Position numbers and translations under genes: made by a program. Positions 1 through 5,625 of a stretch of DNA of 7,181 nucleotides are shown here, in pieces. The stretch is from Candidatus Melainabacteria bacterium. Its GTDB lineage: Bacteria > Cyanobacteriota > Vampirovibrionia > Obscuribacterales > Obscuribacteraceae. Every line of letters begins with the position of its first letter. Within the stretch, counting starts at the first letter, position 1. The stretch lies in NCBI GenBank assembly GCA_016209785.1, contig JACQVM010000038.1, forward strand, positions 1 through 7,181, in the 5' to 3' direction. The notes below the pieces were generated by a model. That model was not told the DNA's origin and searched no databases. It was given only the letters and a program-made list of their open reading frames with translations.

Positions 1-38
1 ATGCAATCCTGACCACTGACTTTGGGAAGCCTTTTCAT
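1..38 (-). CDS. hicA: HicA toxin, N-terminal fragment cut by the window edge
   Basis: Only the first 12 codons are in the window, read leftward from the ATG at 38-36: MKRLPKVSGQDC, then two bases of a codon for Ile or Met. This matches the usual opening of HicA proteins (M-K-x-L-P-x-V-S-G-x-x-x-I), small double-stranded-RNA-binding-fold mRNA interferases. The ATG overlaps the TGA of hicB as ATGA, so the two are very likely translationally coupled; no ribosome binding site of its own is visible before the ATG. Here the antitoxin gene comes first, whereas many hic loci have hicA first. The call rests on a short stretch but on the right stretch in the right place; the catalytic His lies outside the window. 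Confidence 0.8.
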   Translation of the reverse strand, partial: MKRLPKVSGQDC

Positions 39-241
39 ACAGCTATTAAGATAGCCTCAAATGTCTCTGGGGGTATAGAACGCCCATCTTCCACAAGGAC
101 CGAAATATAAGCTTCAATAGCCTCCTTGACGTTCTTGATAGCCTCGTCCTTTGTCTTTCCTTGGCTTAGGCAACCTGGCAAACTAGGACATTCAGCAACC
201 CAATAACCATCCTCACCTGAGTATATGAAGACCTGACGCAT
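35..241 (-). CDS. hicB: HicB-family antitoxin
   Basis: A 68-residue protein starting MRQVFIYSGEDGYWVAECPS. It carries the HicB N-terminal domain signature: E-DGYWVAECPSLPGC at about residues 10-24, then SQGKTKDEAIKNVKEAIEAY and a C-terminal 'VEDGRSIPPE'. HicB proteins of this short type neutralise HicA by direct binding and often lack a long DNA-binding tail; none is seen here. The start is taken at the ATG at 241-239, which fits the family length. A TTG at 262-260 in the same frame would add seven residues (MESVGNI) that do not look like the family; the purine-rich GGGAAA lies just upstream of the ATG. It overlaps hicA by ATGA. Toxin and antitoxin are therefore probably made from one transcript. 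Confidence 0.9.
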   Translation of the reverse strand: MRQVFIYSGEDGYWVAECPSLPGCLSQGKTKDEAIKNVKEAIEAYISVLVEDGRSIPPETFEAILIAV

Positions 242-299
242 GATATTTCCCACACTCTCCAATCAAACATGTATTCACTCTATCCTTTATTTTGCCTTA

Positions 300-329
300 C
301 AGATACATCAAAGTCCAGCCTGGTTTCAA
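300..329 (-). promoter_or_regulatory. Possible promoter for hicBA
   Basis: On the minus strand TTGAAA (329-324) is followed after 18 bases by TATCTG (305-300), a fair sigma-70-like pair. It would start a transcript about 50 bases before the hicB ATG. This is a pattern match by eye only; the -10 box is weak. Confidence 0.3.
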
Positions 330-421
330 ACCTTCAATAGGTTAAATCATGTTTGTCCTGAGCAAGATTTTTGCAAAATCACCACAATATGGTAGATTAT
401 CATCCAGATAATGGGAGCTGA

Positions 422-958
422 TATTCCAGAACTGTAGGAATACCACACACAAGTCTCAAGCGTTACATAACCTGGCTCGAACGATTGTACTTGCTATCTT
501 TTTTGCCTTCTTGGCATGCAAACGTCGGACAGCGGCTCATCAAGGCTTCGAAAGTTTATTTCTCTGATACAGGAATACTGGCTCACCTTCTCAAGATTAA
601 CCAAGAGAGGCTCTCCAGGCAGCCAACCTTTTCTGGTCCAGTTTTGGAAAACTTTGTTTTTGCAGAGCTGGTCAAGCAGCGCTCCTGGATGACTCAGCAA
701 CCGGATCTTTTCTACTTTCGCACAGCCAGCGGCGCCGAGGTGGATTTTGTCCTCGAGGAGCCCGCCGGAAAAGTTGTAGGCATTGAAGTAAAGGCCAGCC
801 AACAATTTGGCCTGCATGATCTAAGAGGAATGAAACTGCTAGCTGAAGCAGCCGGCAAACGGTTTCACAGGGGCATTATTCTGTATCTGGGTGACAAAGC
901 CATGCCTATAGATAAGAAGCTCTACCTTATGCCAGTCTCAGCACTCTGGCAACTGTAA
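422..958 (+). pseudogene. C-terminal remnant of a DUF4143-type AAA+ ATPase
   Basis: The reading frame is open from 422 to the TAA at 956-958. It reads SRTVGIPHTSLKRYITWLER, then 'LPSWHANVGQRLIKASKVYFSDTG', 'GPVLENFVFAELVKQ', 'YFRTASGAEVDFVLE', 'GIEVKAS' and 'SALWQL'. These are the winged-helix linker and the PD-(D/E)XK-like DUF4143 domain that close the common AAA_14/DUF4143 ATPases. Family members are usually about 400 residues; the N-terminal half with Walker A and Walker B is absent, and upstream sequence (263-421) shows no ATPase motif. The homology begins well before the first possible start (TTG at 485), so it is a broken gene and not a short protein that happens to begin there. Just before 428 the plausible frame shifts by one base (GCT GAT ATT, then AGA ACT GTA), consistent with decay. 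Family function is unknown; these genes often sit in accessory regions. Confidence 0.8.
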
Positions 959-966
959 CTTTACAG
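953..966. repeat. Short perfect inverted repeat at the remnant's stop codon
   Basis: CTGTAA, two bases, TTACAG. The six-base arms are perfect and the left arm contains the TAA of the ATPase remnant. There is no following T-run and the loop is too small for the full stem, so it is not a convincing intrinsic terminator. Confidence 0.4.
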
Positions 967-1196
967 AATATGTGTGCCTCAACTGTGCAATTCAACCTTC
1001 CATAGCCTTGTGGCAATCTGTAGGCTAGAACACAGGCAGGCATAAACAATTACCGTAGCGTAACCGTCATGACTCCAGGCAGGTTATGGTCAACACATGA
1101 CGAGGTACAAAGCTACAGGGAGCCATTACATAGATTGCACAAAGACCTGTGTAGGCAGTTTTATGCATTCTAGTTTTTTTGGCGCAGGATTTTACT
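959..1196. other. Gap between the ATPase remnant and the hydrolase gene
   Basis: About 240 bases with no gene I can support. It holds an inverted repeat with six-base arms (TAGCCT at 1003-1008 and AGGCTA at 1022-1027, 13-base loop, no T-run) and a possible promoter near 1135-1164. A 34-codon frame at 1069-1173 has no ribosome binding site and no family resemblance. Confidence 0.5.
1135..1164 (+). promoter_or_regulatory. Possible promoter for the hydrolase gene
   Basis: TTGCAC (1135-1140), 18 bases, then TTTTAT (1159-1164), about 32 bases upstream of the preferred ATG at 1197. The -10 box is weak, so this is only a candidate. Confidence 0.3.
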
Positions 1197-2168
1197 ATGA
1201 CAAGCGACAAGCCAGAATCTAAGAAAAAGTCAACTAAAAGCGCACAGATTCAAAAGTTTGTTGCTTACTGTGAAAGCCCTCAAGGACAAAAAGCATTGAG
1301 TGATTCTGGACTCCAGCCTGCACAAATTCAAGCCATGGTAGAGCGGGCAGCATGGTTGGTCGACCCTGATATTAATCGTTTTCCAAACGCGATTGAGCCA
1401 TACCGAGATTGCCGGCGAATTAGGCAAAGATTGTTCTCCTTAACTGCCAGTTGGATTACTGGATTAAACCTTCTGGTATGCGTCTATGGTGCTGCGCAAG
1501 CACTTCCCAATCAACACAAGCAAGTTGATGCTATTTATGACCACATTCCAGAGTCTATAGATACCTCAGGCAAGTACCTCATTTACCTTCATGGCAAAGT
1601 AATTGAAGATCAAGGTCCTCACGCAACCATCCGACAGCATGGCAGCTATCAATACCATGCAATTCTGAGAGCCATAGCCGGTCATGGTTTCATTGTTATA
1701 AGTGAAGTTCGTCAACCCAGGACAATAGGTTCCAAGTATGCTCATAAGGTTGCTGAGCAAGTACGTAGTTTGATACAAGCAGGAGTACAAGCAGAAAATA
1801 TTACAGTAGCCGGATTTTCTAAAGGTGGTGGCATTGCCATTATGACATCTGCCTTGCTACAGAATCCCAAGATAAACTTTGTCATATTGGCTGGCTGTGG
1901 CAAAGGTCCACGCTCTGGACACCAAAATACACTGGCTCAACAGTATGGCCCATATCTACATGGTCGCATGCTGTCACTATATGATGCTGCCGACGAAAGC
2001 ACTGGCACCTGTCAGGAATGCTTCGACCGTGCTTCAGGGCTTAACCACAAAGAAATTGTGCTTCAAACAGGACTAGGTCATGGCTTGTTCTTTGCTCCAC
2101 ATAAGGAATGGCTCAATATTGTTTTTGACTTTGCAGGCAAGCCCTCTGTTAAAATGCCTTCCGAATAG
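1197..2168 (+). CDS. Alpha/beta hydrolase, probably membrane-anchored
   Basis: A 323-residue protein. I use the ATG at 1197 because AGGA sits seven bases before it; an in-frame TTG at 1179 would add six residues with poorer support. Layout: a Lys-rich soluble N-terminal part (residues 1-80), a hydrophobic stretch at about 81-100 preceded by the basic run RRIRQR and followed by GAAQALP, then the hydrolase domain. In the latter, 'YLIYLHGK' (about 128-134) gives the oxyanion HG, GFSKGG (206-211) is the nucleophile elbow with Ser208, Asp263 or Asp266 in 'YDAADES' is the likely acid, and His295 in 'GLGHGLFF' the base. A complete triad suggests an active serine hydrolase; the substrate cannot be told. 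The basic-then-hydrophobic pattern predicts the N-terminal domain inside and the catalytic domain outside the membrane. It probably stands alone transcriptionally, though the next genes follow on the same strand. Confidence 0.8.
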   Translation: MTSDKPESKKKSTKSAQIQKFVAYCESPQGQKALSDSGLQPAQIQAMVERAAWLVDPDINRFPNAIEPYRDCRRIRQRLFSLTASWITGLNLLVCVYGAAQALPNQHKQVDAIYDHIPESIDTSGKYLIYLHGKVIEDQGPHATIRQHGSYQYHAILRAIAGHGFIVISEVRQPRTIGSKYAHKVAEQVRSLIQAGVQAENITVAGFSKGGGIAIMTSALLQNPKINFVILAGCGKGPRSGHQNTLAQQYGPYLHGRMLSLYDAADESTGTCQECFDRASGLNHKEIVLQTGLGHGLFFAPHKEWLNIVFDFAGKPSVKMPSE

Positions 2169-2240
2169 TGGCAACAATGGCTATCAACCATCACTTTCTT
2201 ACATGGGACTAGCATTCCGCCTAGCTATATCGCTTTGGAA

Positions 2241-2249
2241 TGGTATGAT
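2241..2249 (+). promoter_or_regulatory. Possible extended -10 promoter directly before the DUF2283 pair
   Basis: TGGTATGAT matches an extended -10 element (TGn followed by TATGAT, five of six consensus bases). It ends nine bases before the ATG at 2259, so transcription would start around 2256 and give an almost leaderless message. This agrees with the absence of a ribosome binding site before that ATG. No good -35 box is seen at 2221-2226. Confidence 0.35.
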
Positions 2250-2258
2250 CATTTCTTG

Positions 2259-2501
2259 ATGAAAACCGCTCGGTATTTTGAAGAGCAAGTTTTGCGTAAG
2301 AGGCCCTACCTTAAGAAGGAATGGTGTGAGTTGATACTTCAAAATCCACTTAAGAGAGAGGTTCAAAAGGACAGTCGAATAAGGTTTTGGGGAATTGTGC
2401 CAGAGATGCGTACGCACGTTCTGCGCGTTGTAACCCTAGAAGACGGTCAAACCATTCATAACGCCTTTTTTGACAGAAACTTTGGAAAGGGGGATTTATG
2501 A
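2259..2501 (+). CDS. Small basic protein, partner of DUF2283 (toxin-antitoxin-like pair)
   Basis: An 80-residue protein starting MKTARYFEEQVLRKRPYL. I recognise the style 'RYFEEQVLRKRPYL-REWCE ... REVQ-DGRIRFWG ... LRVVTLEDG-TIHNAF-DR' from small conserved proteins encoded beside DUF2283 genes; it resembles DUF4258-like or RelE-sized partners in size and charge, but I cannot assign a fold. Conserved-looking residues include Trp24, Arg43-Phe45-Trp46-Gly47, Arg57 and His69-Asn70. An in-frame TTG at 2235 would add eight residues; neither start has a clear ribosome binding site. Its TGA overlaps the next ATG (ATGA at 2498-2501), so the pair is coupled. A toxin role is inferred from this arrangement only. 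Confidence 0.7.
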   Translation: MKTARYFEEQVLRKRPYLKKEWCELILQNPLKREVQKDSRIRFWGIVPEMRTHVLRVVTLEDGQTIHNAFFDRNFGKGDL

Positions 2502-2713
2502 AACTGCATTACTACCCCGAGACAGACTCACTATACATAGAGTTGAGCAATGAAGCTAGCTCTGAGTCACGAGAAATTGCCGATTGTGTTGTTGTTGACT
2601 TTGATGCTGTAGGTGATGTCGTTGGTATTGATATCGATCATGCATCGAAAAAGCTAGATCTCAGCAGCTTAGAAGCTATCGCACTACCGCTGAAGCAGAC
2701 AAGGATTGCCTAA
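2498..2713 (+). CDS. DUF2283 family protein
   Basis: A 71-residue protein starting MKLHYYPETDSLYIELSNEA. The DUF2283 pattern is clear: 'YY-ETDSLYIEL' (residues 5-16), 'SREIADCVVVDFDA-G-VVGIDIDHAS' (24-50), then 'LDLSSLEAIALP' (53-64). Members are small beta-rich proteins of unknown biochemical function, commonly paired with another small gene and suspected to be antitoxin-like. It has its own strong ribosome binding site (AAAGGGGG, inside the upstream gene) and overlaps that gene by four bases. The better ribosome binding site on the second gene would favour more of this product, as expected if it is the antitoxin; that is inference. Confidence 0.85.
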   Translation: MKLHYYPETDSLYIELSNEASSESREIADCVVVDFDAVGDVVGIDIDHASKKLDLSSLEAIALPLKQTRIA

Positions 2714-2722
2714 CTGTGCAAT

Positions 2723-2737
2723 CTCATAACTTATGAG
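2723..2737. repeat. Perfect 7-base inverted repeat between convergent genes
   Basis: CTCATAACTTATGAG: seven-base perfect arms around one base. It lies between the end of the DUF2283 gene (2713) and the end of the kinase gene, whose TAA is inside it. It may act as a weak two-way transcript end or as a protein site; there is no T-run on either side, so a classical terminator is not supported. Confidence 0.45.
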
Positions 2738-4506
2738 TCATCATGTTCGTAATCAAATTCATCTTCTAACCACTCATAGAGCTCTTTGTCTTGCTCTTGG
2801 ACCTCGTCGCAGTCAATCATTCCACGCTTTAAACCTTCTAACACTATACGATTACGTAAATCATAAGCTGCCTCATGCCCCGACATGTCGTGCAAAAGCT
2901 TAGCTTGAAGAGCCTGTATACGGTTTTGCACTCCACGAATGCTTATGTGCCGCCGAGTAGCAATAGCTCGATCAGTGAGTCCTAGAGCTAAATCTATAAG
3001 AGTGTCATACTCTTCATCGCTGAGCGGTTGCTCTTGAGTTTGCAAACGTTTTTGAACAGCTCTCACTACTGGATCAATATATGGATTGTCGTACATCAGC
3101 ACAGAAAGAATTGCATAGGCTAACTTATCATCACTAGCAGTCTTTAATGCATAACCATGAATTGCCTCATCAGGCACAATCTTGCCTAGCTCACGAACAT
3201 ATGCTTCTCGATGATACTGAGACCAAAAAAGTATTTTTGTTTGTGGGCTTTTCGACCAGATTTGCTGTGCCATCTTAATGCCATTCATTTCTGGCATTGA
3301 TATGTCACTGACAATCATGTCAGGATGAACTTGTTCAAAAAGCTTCAGTGCTTCGAGTCCGTTGGTTGCTTCATGAATTTGTAGAGGGCCAGGAACTTTT
3401 TCCTTGATAAGCTTAACTACATGCTCCCGCTGAGATTCTAAATCCTCTACTACCATCAGTGACAATGCCTTTTCTTTTTCAGCCAATTCCTTAGGTATCG
3501 GAAGCATTACAGACGGTGTCATCTTTGCTGGTGCCCTTGCTGCCTCCAGATCAAGTCTCAATTGTTCCATCGACTGGTAACGCTCACCAGGATCTTTAGT
3601 TAGGCACTTCAAAACAATTTCTTCTAGCCGGCATGGTATCTCTAATATGGGCAAAGTAGAACATAGTGGTGCTGGAGTTTCATAAACTTGCTTCTGCATT
3701 GTTTCCATCCAGTCAGCACCCACAAATGGCGGCAAGCCTGTTAGCACCTCATGCATGACACAACCCAATGAATAAATGTCTGAGCGCAGATCCAACTCAC
3801 GTCCGCGACATTGCTCCGGACTCATATAAAGTGGGCTTCCAGGAACCTCGTTAACATTTGTCAGTTTTTGGAAGGCAACTCCTGATTCCGGTAGAAATGT
3901 CGCCAGCCCAAAGTCAACAACTTTAGCAACGGTGCTCCCTTTAGGTGTCCTAGCAAGAATGATGTTGCCTGGCTTAAGATCCCTGTGCAATACCCCCATT
4001 TGATGAGCATGTGCTAGCGCCCGACAAACCTGCATTGTTAGTGCAACGCACCAGTCAGCCGACTGTGGTCCATTTTTGTCTAGAAGCTCCTCTAAGGACT
4101 CCCCTTCAACAAAATCCATAACCAGATAGGGTTGTCCTTCGCTCAACAAACCAAAGTCAAAAGCTGTTACAAGATTAGGGTGATTCAAGCGGCTAAGAGC
4201 CTTTGCTTCTTGTTGAAAGCGCATAATGGTTGCTTGATCTTTCACCAGCCGGGCGTGCAGCATCTTAATGGCTACCAAACGATCCATAAGCTTGTGCCTA
4301 GCTTTATACACAACACTCATGCCACCGGCACCAAGACGAGAGATAATCTCATACTTCTCAGCCAGTACCGATCCTATCAATGGATCTTCATTGTCTAGCA
4401 TCAGCTCTTTTCCATGCTTTGTGCAGGCTGGGCTCTCCTGGTCAGTCAAGCTGCCACACTCAGCACAAAGCTTGCCCTTTACTTCCCCAGCCTCGGAGCT
4501 AGCCAT
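2731..4506 (-). CDS. Ser/Thr protein kinase fused to receiver and LuxR-like HTH
   Basis: A 591-residue multidomain signalling protein. Residues 14-31 hold a zinc-ribbon-like set (C14, C17, C28, H31). The Hanks kinase spans about 52-320: glycine loop LGAGGMSVVYKA (58-69, third Gly replaced by Ser64), Lys81 of VAIK, Glu100 of helix C, HRDLKPGN (174-181, catalytic Asp176), DFG (198-200), SPEQ (229-232), Asp243 in SDIYSLG and Arg309 in 'DPGERY'. All core residues are present, so it should be active. A receiver follows at about 348-470: acidic pair Glu354-Asp355, phosphoacceptor Asp401 in 'VSDISMPEMNG', Ser429, Lys455. Residues 495-540 align with a LuxR/NarL-type helix-turn-helix (LSDEE ... 'GLTDRAIATRRHISIRGVQNRI'). 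A 50-residue tail ends in acidic residues. There is no membrane segment, so it is cytosolic. The ATG has AAGGA six bases upstream. It is the last gene of the presumed minus-strand operon, 33 bases after the 130-residue protein. Confidence 0.92.
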   Translation of the reverse strand: MASSEAGEVKGKLCAECGSLTDQESPACTKHGKELMLDNEDPLIGSVLAEKYEIISRLGAGGMSVVYKARHKLMDRLVAIKMLHARLVKDQATIMRFQQEAKALSRLNHPNLVTAFDFGLLSEGQPYLVMDFVEGESLEELLDKNGPQSADWCVALTMQVCRALAHAHQMGVLHRDLKPGNIILARTPKGSTVAKVVDFGLATFLPESGVAFQKLTNVNEVPGSPLYMSPEQCRGRELDLRSDIYSLGCVMHEVLTGLPPFVGADWMETMQKQVYETPAPLCSTLPILEIPCRLEEIVLKCLTKDPGERYQSMEQLRLDLEAARAPAKMTPSVMLPIPKELAEKEKALSLMVVEDLESQREHVVKLIKEKVPGPLQIHEATNGLEALKLFEQVHPDMIVSDISMPEMNGIKMAQQIWSKSPQTKILFWSQYHREAYVRELGKIVPDEAIHGYALKTASDDKLAYAILSVLMYDNPYIDPVVRAVQKRLQTQEQPLSDEEYDTLIDLALGLTDRAIATRRHISIRGVQNRIQALQAKLLHDMSGHEAAYDLRNRIVLEGLKRGMIDCDEVQEQDKELYEWLEDEFDYEHDDS

Positions 4507-4539
4507 ATCTCATCCTTCTAATTGGCACCGCGCCATGCT

Positions 4540-4932
4540 TTAGATAATTATTTCATCTTTTGAGCAACCAGCTTCAAAGATTGCTAAATTCTGGCGAAAC
4601 AAAGCCAAATGATTAGGATTGGTAATATACCTTGCAGCCACATGTTCAAGTGTGCGATGAGCCGCTTCAACTTCCCTGTCAGCAATTTTGGCGCTGCGTA
4701 TCCTATCGTTAGACTGCTGCTCAACTTCTTGCTTGCCACGCGGGGACTTATCAGGCATACCACCCGAGGATTTGTCTTGCTTGCCCTCATCGTGTGCTGC
4801 AACATGAGGAGATATCCTTTTCTGGTCAGCCATCTGCCGCCAAATTGACGAGGAAAGATCCTCAGCCTGAGCATTCATATCTCGCGCTTGTGCTTTTGAT
4901 TCCCCATGCTCCATATTGGTACTCTTGGGCAT
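4540..4932 (-). CDS. Hydrophilic protein of unknown function beside the kinase
   Basis: A 130-residue protein, starting MPKSTNMEHGESKAQARDMN, that I do not recognise. Residues 1-80 are rich in Lys, Asp, Gln, Ser and Gly and look disordered. Residues 80-122 (IADREVEAAHRTLEHVAARY... LFRQNLAIFEAG) look helical, and the end has a single Cys123 and the tail KDEIII. There is no signal peptide or membrane segment. The ATG at 4932-4930 has GAGG eight bases upstream, which supports translation; an internal Met7 is the alternative start. It lies 33 bases before the kinase gene in the same direction, so a regulator or phosphorylation target of that kinase is possible, though only the position argues for this. 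Confidence 0.7.
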   Translation of the reverse strand: MPKSTNMEHGESKAQARDMNAQAEDLSSSIWRQMADQKRISPHVAAHDEGKQDKSSGGMPDKSPRGKQEVEQQSNDRIRSAKIADREVEAAHRTLEHVAARYITNPNHLALFRQNLAIFEAGCSKDEIII

Positions 4933-5023
4933 TGCCCTGTCCTCAGTTGATCATCTTAGAACAACTCCCGTCCTGTTACTTCCATATGCTTAGCAGCTAT
5001 AAAGCTTGTACCCATGGAACTGC

Positions 5024-5548
5024 CTACTTTTGCAAGCTAGTTGCCGGGAGCTTGCCATATTTAGCAATTGCACCCCAAACCTGAAGGTCAACAACTTGAT
5101 CTTGTTGTGGTTTGGCACCAGAAAGATTGCCGTATACTGCCACTTGCTCAGATGGGATAGAGGCTTTAAGAGCACCTTTAATAGAGCCCAAAGACCCATG
5201 ACAGTCTTGCGAAATAACAACCGGACGAACTTCTGTTTTTACTGTCTGTTGTTGAGGAGAAATGGTGGGAACATGTACTGGCTTGACATAAAGCTTTTGC
5301 CCCACTCGACGGGCAGGTACAGTAGAAATCCTTCTAGCCCCTTGAGTAAAGCCAGTCATGGCTGACCAATGCCAGTGTGCTAAGGTTGGGTCGCCCTTAA
5401 TTAGTTCCTTCTCCCAGCCAACAATCCGATAGGAGCCAGTAGTAACCCTCACTTCTGGGGTAACACCACTAGCCAAAGCCCCGCCAGCATTTAGTAACAA
5501 TAAGGAAGTAAACAACAACAATCCTGTTAGTAACTTTGCCTTTTTCAT
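5024..5548 (-). CDS. Exported protein of unknown function, first gene of kinase operon
   Basis: A 174-residue protein with a textbook signal peptide: MKKAK, a Leu-rich core at residues 6-19 and a likely signal peptidase I cut after ALA (residue 26, before SG). The mature part has Trp/Tyr-rich segments (GSYRIVGWEKEL at 38-49, LAHWHWSAM at 57-64) and later 'KTEVRPVVISQDCHGSLGSIKGALKASIP', with a single Cys116. No lipobox, no membrane segment after the signal, no family I know. The start is firm: AGGAGG eight bases before the ATG, the strongest ribosome binding site in the window. It is followed after 91 bases by the 130-residue protein gene and diverges from the gene at 5626. It could be an extracytoplasmic component of whatever the kinase controls; this is inference from order. 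Confidence 0.85.
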   Translation of the reverse strand: MKKAKLLTGLLLFTSLLLLNAGGALASGVTPEVRVTTGSYRIVGWEKELIKGDPTLAHWHWSAMTGFTQGARRISTVPARRVGQKLYVKPVHVPTISPQQQTVKTEVRPVVISQDCHGSLGSIKGALKASIPSEQVAVYGNLSGAKPQQDQVVDLQVWGAIAKYGKLPATSLQK

Positions 5549-5625
5549 TGCACGCTCCTCCTCTCCTGTAAGAGCATGTTAGATTAATTGCAGGGGATGC
5601 CACAGGTAGATAAACGTAAGAATGG

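Noticed and set aside
494..817. Open frame of 107 codons on the minus strand
   Set aside because: It lies opposite the DUF4143 remnant, which has clear family motifs; the minus-strand product has none.
1069..1173. 34-codon plus-strand frame before the hydrolase
   Set aside because: No ribosome binding site and no recognisable content.
981..2722. AACTGTGCAAT direct repeat at 981-991 and 2712-2722, flanking the hydrolase and DUF2283 pair
   Set aside because: An 11-base match is expected several times by chance in a window of this size, and no transposase or integrase is near.
4584..4874. Open frame of 96 codons on the minus strand
   Set aside because: Overlaps the 130-residue gene in another frame, and lacks that gene's well-placed ribosome binding site and operon position.
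4980..5019. TTCCAT / ATGGAA inverted repeat downstream of the exported protein gene
   Set aside because: Six-base arms around a 28-base loop with no T-run; not a credible terminator.
5006..5365. Open frame of 119 codons on the plus strand
   Set aside because: Opposite the exported protein gene, which has a signal peptide and AGGAGG; the plus-strand product is rich in Cys, Arg and Asn with no pattern.
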